Shown here piece by piece: positions 1 through 9,244 of a stretch of 64,000 bases of DNA (position 1 is the first letter of the stretch; each line of letters starts with the position of its first letter). Source of the stretch: Candidatus Woesearchaeota archaeon. GTDB lineage: Archaea > Nanobdellota > Nanobdellia > Woesearchaeales > UBA525. Location of the stretch: assembly GCA_028818155.1 (NCBI GenBank), contig JAPPOH010000002.1, positions 1-64,000 of the forward strand. The letters run 5' to 3'. The notes under the pieces were generated by a model. That model searched no databases, was not told where the DNA came from, and saw nothing but the letters and a program-made list of their open reading frames with translations. The position numbers were made by a program, and so were the translations under genes.

Positions 1-17
1 GAATCCTGGCGGGGCTA
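1..17 (+). tRNA. 3' end of a truncated tRNA (T loop/T stem/acceptor strand)
   Basis: Window opens with GAATCC TGG CGGGGCT A, typical of (TTC)GAAT CCTGG + 7-nt acceptor strand + discriminator A; rest lies off the window. Confidence 0.5.
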
Positions 18-41
18 TTGTTGTGGCGCTCCCATGGCAGG

Positions 42-929
42 CTACGCACCCCTCTTAGGAACTTCAACTTCATAAGCTCTTTCCAGTTCTCTACGGGTTG
101 GCTCAAATTCATCGCGGACTCTTTGAGAAAACGCATCGATTTCCTGATCGTGTCGCGTGGGTTCCGCTCGTACTCCTTTTGTTCCGACGAGCAATGTTGT
201 CGTGAGAACTTTCAGCGGATTGTAGACAGTGTATCCTATTTCCGTCATTAATTCTACTTGATCGTTGAGTCCACTTGGTTTGTTCATTGTCAAATGATGT
301 CCTGCCCACTTGACAAGCCGCTCTCGTGGTACACTTCTGAACGACCGTTTCATATCCGCTATGTGTAGTCGCTGCATCATTCGCGTTGCTTCTGGTGTTT
401 GTTCCTCCATGAAATCCCCATAGAGGAGAACCCCGCCCTCATCGAGATTTTCGAAGACATCTGTGAGTAACCATCCTTTCGCTTCAAGACCAGGTTGGTG
501 ATGCGGCCCAATAACTGCAGCTGCAAGGTTGTACCTTATAGGCATATCGACGTCAGGAGGCTGAAATGATACTTCGGTATAATCTCCATGGACAATGTTC
601 TCTCGACCTTGAAACAACGGCCTGGCTTCTTGGAGTCTCCTTCTCAGCCCGGTCCGTATCGCATGCTCATCGCTTTCAATCCCTGTATACAACTGCATAT
701 GTCCAGCCGCATAGTCAAGGAGTACTCCTGTAGTTATGCCAGTACCTGTACCCAACTCAAGCACATGCCTGCATTCTTCTGGCTCGATAAAGTGTGGGAG
801 CACATCTGCAATCATAGCGTGCAATAAACTATGACCTGCCATCTTTCGAATATCTTCATCATAGAACGGATCGCCCCTATGTGGCAGTGCTATAAAATTT
901 GTCACAACTGGTCGCCTTCTCCTAGTCAT
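42..929 (-). CDS. class I SAM-dependent methyltransferase-like protein
   Basis: HVLELGTGTGITTGVLL motif I; GAGGAG Shine-Dalgarno-like sequence just before ATG. Confidence 0.7.
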   Translation of the reverse strand: MTRRRRPVVTNFIALPHRGDPFYDEDIRKMAGHSLLHAMIADVLPHFIEPEECRHVLELGTGTGITTGVLLDYAAGHMQLYTGIESDEHAIRTGLRRRLQEARPLFQGRENIVHGDYTEVSFQPPDVDMPIRYNLAAAVIGPHHQPGLEAKGWLLTDVFENLDEGGVLLYGDFMEEQTPEATRMMQRLHIADMKRSFRSVPRERLVKWAGHHLTMNKPSGLNDQVELMTEIGYTVYNPLKVLTTTLLVGTKGVRAEPTRHDQEIDAFSQRVRDEFEPTRRELERAYEVEVPKRGA

Positions 930-997
930 CTACGTCTCCTCAGCAAATTGTTTGAAGCAAAGGTACATTTATAAATTCTTCCGCTCCAGCACTACGC

Positions 998-1660
998 ATG
1001 GAAACAGTCATCATCTCCGTCGGGGGTTCACTCATCGTCCCAGACACAGTCGACACGGGCTTCTTACAAAAATTTAAAGCAACGTTAGATGCGAGCAACA
1101 AGCGCTTCGTCATCATTACAGGAGGGGGCAAGACAGCGAGAAACTACCAGCATGCAGCTTCCTCATTAGCAAAGGTCTCAGAAGAGCAGCTTGACTGGAT
1201 CGGCATTGCTGCAACGACACTCAACGCACAGCTCGTACACGCGCTCTTCGATGACGTGCATAAAACAATCGTGCACAACCCAACGAAAAAGATTGATTTC
1301 AAAGAGAAATACCTCATCGCCTCGGGTTGGAAGCCAGGGTGCAGTACAGACACGGACGCAATCCTTTTAGCAGAAAACCTCAACATCACAAAAGTCATCA
1401 ACCTCAGCAACATCGATCACGTCTATGACAAGGACCCGAAAAAGCACGAGGACGCACGACCAATTAAAGAGACGTCATGGCAAGAATTCCGGGCGCTCTT
1501 ACCGAACGAATGGTCGCCAGGACTGAATGCACCATTCGATCCGATCGCTGCAGAAAAAGCAGCAGCACTCAACATCACTGTCGCGATTATGGGTGGCGAC
1601 ATGAACAATCTCAACAACTATCTTGCTGGCAAACCATTCACCGGCACAACAATCAGATAA
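998..1660 (+). CDS. pyrH: UMP kinase (archaeal type, amino acid kinase family)
   Basis: VIISVGGSLIVP N-terminus, GGGKTARNYQ, STDTDAILLAENL, NLSNIDHVYDKDPKK; TATA at ~970-979 suggests leaderless start. Confidence 0.88.
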   Translation: METVIISVGGSLIVPDTVDTGFLQKFKATLDASNKRFVIITGGGKTARNYQHAASSLAKVSEEQLDWIGIAATTLNAQLVHALFDDVHKTIVHNPTKKIDFKEKYLIASGWKPGCSTDTDAILLAENLNITKVINLSNIDHVYDKDPKKHEDARPIKETSWQEFRALLPNEWSPGLNAPFDPIAAEKAAALNITVAIMGGDMNNLNNYLAGKPFTGTTIR

Positions 1661-1662
1661 CG

Positions 1663-2727
1663 ATGCGCATCGTCTATGGCATCTCCGGAGAAGGAAAGGG
1701 GCACGCAACGCGAAGCGAGACGGTCATCTCGTACTTACAAAAGAAAGGACATGATGTGCATATTTTCGCGAGCGACTTCGCGTACACGTACCTCAAAAAG
1801 AAATATAAGAACGTCTACGAGTTACCAAAAGTCCCACTCTTCTACAAGAATGGCAGTCTGCAGATCACGAAATCTGTTGCACACATTTCCGTTCTCATCC
1901 CACGCATCTTTTTCGCTACGTGCATGATGCTCAGGCGCCACTACAGAACATACAAGCCTGATATCATCATCTCGGACTTTGATGTGTTCACCGCAATGAG
2001 TGGCGGGTATAGCAAAATCCCGGTTATCGCAGCGAATAACATCTCACTCATCAGGCACACACCACAGCAACGCATACCTGGACCACGATTCTGGCCAGTG
2101 TTCGTTGATTTCTTCGCAACATGGCAAGCCACACAGTATGTCATTCCTGCATTCATCAGCACGCCAAAGCACCCGGCGAACGTCACGATCACCGCACCTG
2201 CAATCCGGCAGCAAATCAAAAAACTCAAGCCGACAAACGGGAAACGAGTTCTTGTCTACCAAACATCCCCAACGAACACACAACTCCTCGCAACACTCAA
2301 GCAAACAAACACTGAGTACATCATCTACGGCTACGGCGCCCGACCAAAAGAAAGAAATCTCACATTCCACGCATTCAACGAAACAACATTCTACAAGCAC
2401 CTCGCAGCAGCAAAGGCAGTCATCCTTGGCGGCGGCTTCACACTGCTCACAGAAGCAATCTATCTCAGGAAACCTATCCTGTGCGTTCCACTAAGGCACC
2501 ACTATGAACAATGCTTTAACGCGCACCACATCGCGAAAGAACAGTTTGGCGAGTACATACAGGAACCGACACCAGATGATGTTGAAGCGTTCCTGCGTTC
2601 CTGCGGCAAGTACGCAGGCGCAATGAAACGCTACCTCATCGACCCGAACGAGTTCCCGCGAACAGTACTTGAGCAAGCAGAGCAACTCACTCGTTCTTCT
2701 TCCACCGATTATACTGCTCACGGTTGA
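1663..2727 (+). CDS. glycosyltransferase (MJ1255/UDP-glucuronosyltransferase-like)
   Basis: MRIVYGISGEGKGHATRSETVI N-terminus, AKAVILGGGFTLLTEAIYLRKPILCVPL; internal ATG used rather than upstream ORF start. Confidence 0.75.
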   Translation: MRIVYGISGEGKGHATRSETVISYLQKKGHDVHIFASDFAYTYLKKKYKNVYELPKVPLFYKNGSLQITKSVAHISVLIPRIFFATCMMLRRHYRTYKPDIIISDFDVFTAMSGGYSKIPVIAANNISLIRHTPQQRIPGPRFWPVFVDFFATWQATQYVIPAFISTPKHPANVTITAPAIRQQIKKLKPTNGKRVLVYQTSPTNTQLLATLKQTNTEYIIYGYGARPKERNLTFHAFNETTFYKHLAAAKAVILGGGFTLLTEAIYLRKPILCVPLRHHYEQCFNAHHIAKEQFGEYIQEPTPDDVEAFLRSCGKYAGAMKRYLIDPNEFPRTVLEQAEQLTRSSSTDYTAHG

Positions 2728-3931
2728 AGAGCTCGGGAATACATATGATCGAGACACACATGAGGAAGAGCCAGAATGGGAACATGCACGCGATCGTGAC
2801 GAGGTGACGAAGCCGTATGCTATCGTACCGTACCAACGCGAGCACGTACAAAGGATACGTTAACAACGTGGATACAATCCCAACAATACTCAGAATCGTC
2901 AGAGGCTCGATCCCAACCACCACAGACCACGTCCACTTAACGAAACCTACAACCGTCAGCCATTCCAGAAAGAAGCGAAGAACATCAACACTCAGAAAGA
3001 CGCCTTTCGCAGCATAGTACGTGATGTATCCGCCAATAATCTTGTACAACATCAAGCAGCCCATCACCACTGCCTGGACGTACGTAAAGACAAACAACGG
3101 CAATGTGTACAGATCAATAATCGTGGTATTCACCTGGAGGTGCTTCTTGAACACATGCATCATGCCTCTGGCCATTCTCGTCCGCTGCCGCAAGATACCC
3201 TTCACATCTGTCGGCATGTTCGTGTCAGCAATCGCAGTTTCACAGAACCCCACATGATGCCCCTTCCGGATAAGATGCACTGCAACGTTGATATCCTCAG
3301 AAAACCCGTCCGTGCTGAACCCACCAATCTCTCGGAGTTCCTTCGCGCAATACATACTCAATGGTCCTGGCGTCACGATATTCGCGTTGACTTTCGCGAA
3401 CAAGCTCCGGAGCAGTGAATTGTAAATGAGTTCAATGTGCACCCACGGGTTGATGAACCGTTGATTTTTACACCTGACAACGCCGCCGGCCCCAACAACA
3501 TCTCCAGTGAGCGTTGCGGCGATGTTCTGGAGTGCATCTGGTTGGATTGTGCTGTCTCCATCAACGATGGCGATGACGTCTCCCGTTGCTTTCTTGAGTG
3601 CTCTGTTGAGTGAGTATGCTTTCCCTTTGTGTGTTGTGTTCGTGAGGACGAGAATGCCCTTTTGTTGCTCCAGAATTTTCTTCGTTGCATCGGTGCTCGC
3701 ATCATTCACAACAATAATCTGCTTCTTCCCAGCAAACGTTGCCTGCTGCACAGAAGCAATGCAGTCTGCGATGTACGCAGCCTCATTTCGCGCGGGAATC
3801 AGCACAGAAACACACTTCCGTTGTACTGCTTTTCTGTTTCGTGTTGGCAGGAAGAGCAGTACGTAGTATGATATGATGATGAGAACAAATACACCTGTTA
3901 TCAACAACGAAATCGTATCGGTAGGCGTCAT
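2687..3931 (-). CDS. membrane glycosyltransferase family 2
   Basis: VSVLIPARNEAAYIADCIASV, VIAIVDGDSTIQPDAL, QRTRMARG, multiple TM helices. Confidence 0.85.
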   Translation of the reverse strand: MTPTDTISLLITGVFVLIIISYYVLLFLPTRNRKAVQRKCVSVLIPARNEAAYIADCIASVQQATFAGKKQIIVVNDASTDATKKILEQQKGILVLTNTTHKGKAYSLNRALKKATGDVIAIVDGDSTIQPDALQNIAATLTGDVVGAGGVVRCKNQRFINPWVHIELIYNSLLRSLFAKVNANIVTPGPLSMYCAKELREIGGFSTDGFSEDINVAVHLIRKGHHVGFCETAIADTNMPTDVKGILRQRTRMARGMMHVFKKHLQVNTTIIDLYTLPLFVFTYVQAVVMGCLMLYKIIGGYITYYAAKGVFLSVDVLRFFLEWLTVVGFVKWTWSVVVGIEPLTILSIVGIVSTLLTYPLYVLALVRYDSIRLRHLVTIACMFPFWLFLMCVSIICIPELFNREQYNRWKKNE

Positions 3932-5166
3932 GCAACAAGCTGCGTATTATCTGTCTTTGGCGTACAGAACCAACCCAACTTCGTATTGCGGAAGGCTTTG
4001 TACAGTGCGAATGTGTTCGCAACGGAAAGAACGAGGCCAACAGTGAATGCGCCCAGTAACAAATACTTGATATCGCCGAGCATGTTCTGCTTGTACAGTG
4101 TTAAGGACCCGATTAGGAGAAAGCCGATCGTTAAGGCGAATCTGCCGAGGAGCGTGATCACATCCTGTAGCTGCATGAGTGTTGGGTCACCGATGAACCA
4201 GCCAGAGAACCCGAAGATGGTCATGAGGACAACGACAGGAGCAATGATGTTCCCGAGCGTCACATACAGAATGAGTAAGCGCTGCTGTAGCGTGAGTCCT
4301 TTCTTGAACAGCACTTCTCCAGCATTGTCAAGAAACACGCGTGCGTTCCCATAACACCAGCGCATCTGCTGCTTAATGAAGCCCTCGAACGTGTCAGGGA
4401 CCTCGGATGGGGTTGTGTAATCAAGGTATGTTGTCTTGTATCCCGCACGAAGGAGGCGTACGGTGAGCTCTGCATCTTCTGTGATACTGCGAGGGTCCCA
4501 CCCGCCAACGGCATCCATTGCCTTTTTGCGAATCGCGCCAGCGGTACCACAAAAGAAGACGCTGTTTGCGCGGTTGTGAAGTGGCATGATGATTGTGTGA
4601 TAGATCATGAGTGTGTATGCTGCGAACCGCGTGATGATGTTCGTATTCTTGTTATAGAACCCTTGTCGTGTTTGCACAATCGCAACTTTTGGGTCTGCAA
4701 ACGGCCTGACAACCTTCTGTAAGAAGTTTTTCTTTGGCATCCAATCCGCGTCAAAGAGCACAATCAACTCTCCCTTGACATGCCGCATCGCTGCTTTGAG
4801 CGCGCCAGGCTTGTAGCCCTCGCGGTTCGTTCGATGTATGTATCGGACGTGTTCGTGTTCAGCAGCAAGTCCTGCAAGCAATGCTTGCGTCTCTGCATTC
4901 GTGCTGTCATCAACGATCATGATCTCGTATTTATCCTTGGGATAGTTGAAGTCCAGGCAGTGTGCAACACACCGTGCTGCGATGGGGTCGTTAAAACTTG
5001 GGATTTGTACCGTGACGAACGGGAGTTCTTTGAGTTTCTTGTGCCTGCGCTTCACTGGCGGTACGCACAAGTGCAAAATCGAGAGCAAGACGAACAGTAA
5101 GGAGAAGAAGGTCATTGGAATGAGTGTGAGGTTGTACAATAGTAATGTCACTTCTTGTGCTGTCAT
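3928..5166 (-). CDS. membrane glycosyltransferase family 2 (cellulose synthase-like)
   Basis: FVTVQIPSFNDP, IVLFDADWMPKKNFL, WDPRSITEDAELTVRLL, QQMRWCYG; overlaps next gene by 4 nt. Confidence 0.88.
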   Translation of the reverse strand: MTAQEVTLLLYNLTLIPMTFFSLLFVLLSILHLCVPPVKRRHKKLKELPFVTVQIPSFNDPIAARCVAHCLDFNYPKDKYEIMIVDDSTNAETQALLAGLAAEHEHVRYIHRTNREGYKPGALKAAMRHVKGELIVLFDADWMPKKNFLQKVVRPFADPKVAIVQTRQGFYNKNTNIITRFAAYTLMIYHTIIMPLHNRANSVFFCGTAGAIRKKAMDAVGGWDPRSITEDAELTVRLLRAGYKTTYLDYTTPSEVPDTFEGFIKQQMRWCYGNARVFLDNAGEVLFKKGLTLQQRLLILYVTLGNIIAPVVVLMTIFGFSGWFIGDPTLMQLQDVITLLGRFALTIGFLLIGSLTLYKQNMLGDIKYLLLGAFTVGLVLSVANTFALYKAFRNTKLGWFCTPKTDNTQLVA

Positions 5167-5847
5167 TTATTCACCGAGTTGTACTTCATATTGCCTGATT
5201 GTTTGCTGCAGGATCGCGAACGAGGGGATGCCATCCACACTTGTCGCGTCTTTGCCATCGATGCCGATGTAGAGGCGGGGCGCGATACCAATCATGCCCA
5301 GGTGTTCTACCTCTGAGACATCTTGACTGAGCATCGGTTCTGCGGCTGCGAGACATGCATCGAGTGCTGCTACCTGTCCATGATCCGTGAACATTTTTAA
5401 AGCTTCGTCTCCCGAGCCTTGCAAGGCGAAGAAACTCCCAGGCACGAGCTGCCACGCGCAGAGGAGTGTGCGCGCCTGCTGATATGCGTCTCCCGCTGCA
5501 GTGTACGCATCGTTTGTGAGGTACTGCTTGTAATAGAATCGTGCTCGTCCAGGTGTGATGTATGCTGCTTCCAATTGCGGGAGTGTTTCCGTTAAGAACT
5601 GCTGTGTTGTTGCTGTACCTGGCTCAAGGTACGCGATGATCGTGATAGGGGCAGTTGCCTGTCCGAGGAGTGGCCGTCCTGCAAGTTGCGGCTCCGGTTG
5701 TGCATAGAACTGCAGCAGTGCTTTGGTGTTCCCTGTTGCAAGATGGTGCTGTACGACAGGTTTGCGCTCGAGCTCTAATGTGTATGCGATGCCACCACTC
5801 AGGAGCAGGATGCAGCAGATGAGTCCCAAGACAATGTATGGTCTCAT
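5167..5847 (-). CDS. membrane-anchored DsbA/thioredoxin-fold-like protein lacking CXXC
   Basis: N-terminal TM; LGQATAPITIIAYLEPGTATTQQFLTETLPQ resembles DsbA active-site region without cysteines; C-terminal GIAPRLYIGIDGKDATSVDGIPSF. Confidence 0.55.
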   Translation of the reverse strand: MRPYIVLGLICCILLLSGGIAYTLELERKPVVQHHLATGNTKALLQFYAQPEPQLAGRPLLGQATAPITIIAYLEPGTATTQQFLTETLPQLEAAYITPGRARFYYKQYLTNDAYTAAGDAYQQARTLLCAWQLVPGSFFALQGSGDEALKMFTDHGQVAALDACLAAAEPMLSQDVSEVEHLGMIGIAPRLYIGIDGKDATSVDGIPSFAILQQTIRQYEVQLGE

Positions 5848-6596
5848 GTGTGTTCCTCCAGGAGTTCTCGCGCGGAATGGAAGCCACGGTGCACACGTTC
5901 GCCAAGAATGATTGTGGGCAGTTCTGTGATCTCATAGTATGTTGTGATGAGCTCGAGTGCGGGATCACGTGCGTTTGCATCAACGGTGAAGAGCATCACC
6001 TCCTTTCCTTGCTCGCGGAGCGTGGCAGTGACAGTATCAAGCTCTTCTCCCTGCACAACGCAGTGCGTGCACTCGCGTGAGTAGAGGTACAGCCCGTGGA
6101 CAATGTTGCAGAGGTCGTAATGGTTTCGGAGCAAGAGCCACGTTCGGAGTGAGAGGGTGGTGTACTGTTGCTTCAAGAGCTTGTACTCCTCAGAGAGCGT
6201 GTTTTGCTTCTCATACAACTCCAGCCGGAACGGGAGTCGTTCGCGGAAGACTTGGAGCTGTTCTGTGAGCTGGTGCAGCGAGCTATTCACAACCCTGCAT
6301 ACTTCGTCTTCGTCAAGTGTTGCGAGGAATGCCTGCTCCAGCTGTATCGTGTTCAGATTTGTTTCCAAGAATGTAATGTACGCTTGCATATGCTCTAGTT
6401 GTGCGGCAGTTCCCTCCCTGAGATTCGCAATATCATGCTCTGTCTCGTAGCGGATGAGCTGTAAGTGATCTGCAGTCCGCTCCTCAGTGATCTTATTCGC
6501 GTATAACCCGCTGAGGACACCTGCAATGTACAAGATCAGTGCACCAATCAACACCACGACAATCAGTGCTTTCCTGTTCACCTGTTTTCGTGCCAT
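5844..6596 (-). CDS. membrane coiled-coil protein with C-terminal thioredoxin-like region
   Basis: Start MARKQVNRKALIVVVLIGALILYIAGVL; C-term VMLFTVDANARD...ITELPTIILGERVHRGFHSARELLEEH; 4-nt overlap with neighbour. Confidence 0.5.
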   Translation of the reverse strand: MARKQVNRKALIVVVLIGALILYIAGVLSGLYANKITEERTADHLQLIRYETEHDIANLREGTAAQLEHMQAYITFLETNLNTIQLEQAFLATLDEDEVCRVVNSSLHQLTEQLQVFRERLPFRLELYEKQNTLSEEYKLLKQQYTTLSLRTWLLLRNHYDLCNIVHGLYLYSRECTHCVVQGEELDTVTATLREQGKEVMLFTVDANARDPALELITTYYEITELPTIILGERVHRGFHSARELLEEHT

Positions 6597-7096
6597 TATC
6601 GCTCTCGAATCGTCCCCTTTCTCGTTCGTTGATGCGCACGCACCACGTTGGTGCCAATGCAAAAGAGGGCAAGCGACCAAAGCGCAATGCCGCCCACGAT
6701 GGGGATAAACCACCCGAAGAGCAAGAGTGGCGTGAGTGCATAAAACAGCACCTGGAGTGTGCGCGTGTACCGTAGGCGTGTGAATGGTTGCACAAGCAGA
6801 CTGATGAGAAACAGCACGAATGTGCCGCTGAAGAGATACAGGAGTGCGGTTGCGGTAAGCGCGCCAGAGGCATAGTTTACAAGGCGCCAGTACTTGATGT
6901 CAATCGCCCGAAACAGATCGAAATAGAGTGCCTTGCCCATACTAAGGAGGAAGAGAAATAATCCTGCAGCGATGCTGACAAGGACAAGGAGCTTCAGATA
7001 CTCATAGAGCACGTCCTCGAATGAGCGAGATTCAAGCTGCTTGAACGCATGTACTGGATCTGCAATGACCGTCCACCATCGTCGTACGAGTTGCAT
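6596..7096 (-). CDS. Yip1-family-like integral membrane protein
   Basis: MQLVRRWWTVIADPVHAFKQL followed by about 4-5 TM helices. Confidence 0.5.
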   Translation of the reverse strand: MQLVRRWWTVIADPVHAFKQLESRSFEDVLYEYLKLLVLVSIAAGLFLFLLSMGKALYFDLFRAIDIKYWRLVNYASGALTATALLYLFSGTFVLFLISLLVQPFTRLRYTRTLQVLFYALTPLLLFGWFIPIVGGIALWSLALFCIGTNVVRAHQRTRKGTIRER

Positions 7097-7168
7097 AGAC
7101 GAGCGCACCCGTGATCGTGTTATATATCTTTCGGCAAAACCTATAAACCTGGTGTCGTTCACAGCCGC

Positions 7169-9142
7169 ATGTACCTTCATGATGTACAGCTTGCCCAGAT
7201 TCGATCATACGAGCAGGCCACAGTCTCCTTTCAAGAAGGGATGACGTTGCTCGCGGGTGATATCGGTGCTGGGAAGAGCACACTCTTGCTGGCTATTGAA
7301 TTTGCGTTCTTCGGCATCAGCAGAGATGTACCAGGGAGTGCACTCCTCCGACACGGGGCCACGAATGGGAGCGTGACGCTCAGGTTTTCGCTTGACAAAG
7401 AGTACACGATTCACCGAACCCTGAAGCGGACGAAGCAAGGTGTTGTCCAAGACACTGGCTGGCTCGAATGTGAGGGCCAGCGAGAAAGCTTGACAGCGAA
7501 TGAGCTGAAAGCACGTGTCTTCACTCTCCTCGGGTACCCGCTCCACTTTCTCGGAAAGAAGAATTTACTCTACCGCTTCACCATGTACACGCCACAAGAA
7601 GCAATGAAGCAGATCCTGACGGGCGAGCGTGCCGATGTTGTCCGGCGGCTCTTTGGCGTGGATACGTACAAGACGATCAAAGAAAACACGCAAGCACTCG
7701 CACGGACACTGAAGGAGAAGCAGGAAACTGCAACAGCGCTTGCGACGCGCGTGCAAACAGAAGTGGCACAACTCAGCCAAGACGTGCAACGACTCGAACG
7801 TGTCCAGCAAGAACAACAGACACTGGTCGCAGCTCAAGAAAAGAGTGCAGCAAGTGTTGCAGCAAAAAAAGAAGCGCGAGATACAGCGGAGCGCACACTC
7901 CAGCGCCGCAAGGACCAACAACAGCAGCACGCACTCCAAGAGCGAACACGAACGATGCTGCAGGAAGAATGCACGCGCATCCGCACACAGTTGCACGAGA
8001 AGGAGCAGCGCATTGCACAATCCACACTCGCGCAGCTCAAGGAACGGCTGCAACAACTCCCTGAAGGAGAACACACAGTCCTCCAGCAAGAGCTCGCAGT
8101 CCTCCAGCAAACAGAAGGAAAACTCCTCGCGCTCATGGACACATGCACACACGAGATCACCGCGGGCACATGCCCAACGTGTAAGCAGGAGGTGACGCAA
8201 ACACATATCGCTGCAGTTGAGCAAGAGCTGGATGCAAAACGCGCTGCAGCTGTGAAGAAACACGAGAAGACGAGCGCAGCAATCCAAGGCATGCAAGCGC
8301 AAGTACAGGAGCAGCTTGAGCGAAGGGAGCTCGCGAACAGAGTCGCAGAACAAGAGGCAGCACATGCAGCACACACTACAGAGTATGAGAAGCTGCAAGA
8401 ACTACTCACAGCGAAAGAGACACAACTCAAGAAGCTCCCACCAACAGAACACGTTGACTTCACGAAAGAAGAGCTTGCCTATAAGGAAGCGAACACAGCA
8501 CACGAGCGTGCACAACACGAGCACCAACAGCTCGCACAGCGAGTGGCCGCAGGTGCAAAGGAACAAGAACTCTTAGAGAAGCAACAAACACGACTCGCCG
8601 AACGAACGACAGAACACAAGCAGCTGCGGGCCCAGGCGACGAAACATACAGGAGAGCGGACATGGCTCCTCGAACAATTCATCCCGTTCACAGAAGTAGT
8701 GGAGCGCCGTGTGCTCCTCACAATCTACAGTGCGATGAGCACCGCATTCAGCACATGGTGCAGCAAACTCGTGGATGATCCCGGACTCGTTGCAGCAATC
8801 GACCAAACATTCACACCACTCGTGCAACAACACGGGTTTGACATCGCGTTAGCGCACCTATCCGGCGGGGAGCGCACAGCAGTGAGCCTCGCGTACAGGC
8901 TAGCACTCGTGCACACGATCCACACGCTGCTGCCACATCTTGGCACCGCAGGGGTCCTTATGCTCGACGAGCCGACAGACGGGTTCTCAACAGAACAACT
9001 CGCGCGCATGCGCACTGTCCTTGGCGAGCTGCACATGCAGCAGATTATCTTGGTGAGCCACGAGCAGCAACTCGAAGGGTTCGTTGATCACATCATCCGT
9101 GTCGAGAAACACGGACAAAGTCTCGTGCAGGAAGCATTATAA
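7169..9142 (+). CDS. Rad50/SMC-like ATPase with zinc hook
   Basis: Walker A GDIGAGKST, long coiled coil, hook CPTC (GTCPTCKQEV), signature LSGGERTAVSLAYRLAL, Walker B LMLDEPTDGF. Confidence 0.85.
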   Translation: MYLHDVQLAQIRSYEQATVSFQEGMTLLAGDIGAGKSTLLLAIEFAFFGISRDVPGSALLRHGATNGSVTLRFSLDKEYTIHRTLKRTKQGVVQDTGWLECEGQRESLTANELKARVFTLLGYPLHFLGKKNLLYRFTMYTPQEAMKQILTGERADVVRRLFGVDTYKTIKENTQALARTLKEKQETATALATRVQTEVAQLSQDVQRLERVQQEQQTLVAAQEKSAASVAAKKEARDTAERTLQRRKDQQQQHALQERTRTMLQEECTRIRTQLHEKEQRIAQSTLAQLKERLQQLPEGEHTVLQQELAVLQQTEGKLLALMDTCTHEITAGTCPTCKQEVTQTHIAAVEQELDAKRAAAVKKHEKTSAAIQGMQAQVQEQLERRELANRVAEQEAAHAAHTTEYEKLQELLTAKETQLKKLPPTEHVDFTKEELAYKEANTAHERAQHEHQQLAQRVAAGAKEQELLEKQQTRLAERTTEHKQLRAQATKHTGERTWLLEQFIPFTEVVERRVLLTIYSAMSTAFSTWCSKLVDDPGLVAAIDQTFTPLVQQHGFDIALAHLSGGERTAVSLAYRLALVHTIHTLLPHLGTAGVLMLDEPTDGFSTEQLARMRTVLGELHMQQIILVSHEQQLEGFVDHIIRVEKHGQSLVQEAL

Positions 9143-9168
9143 GGAAGATTTTTGTCCTGGTAGGGCAG

Positions 9169-9242
9169 GGGGCTGTGATCTAGCCTGGTATGATACGCGG
9201 CTGGGGGCCGCGTTATCGTCGGTTCAAATCCGACCAGCCCCG
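9169..9242 (+). tRNA. tRNA-Pro (GGG)
   Basis: Acceptor GGGGCTG/CAGCCCC, anticodon stem CGCGG-CTGGGGG-CCGCG, T arm GTCGG-TTCAAAT-CCGAC. Confidence 0.92.
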
Positions 9243-9244
9243 TT

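Noticed and set aside
7565-8398. 277-aa Cys/Leu-rich minus-strand ORF inside the Rad50-like gene
   Set aside because: Antisense artefact of Gln/Glu/Ala-rich coiled coil codons
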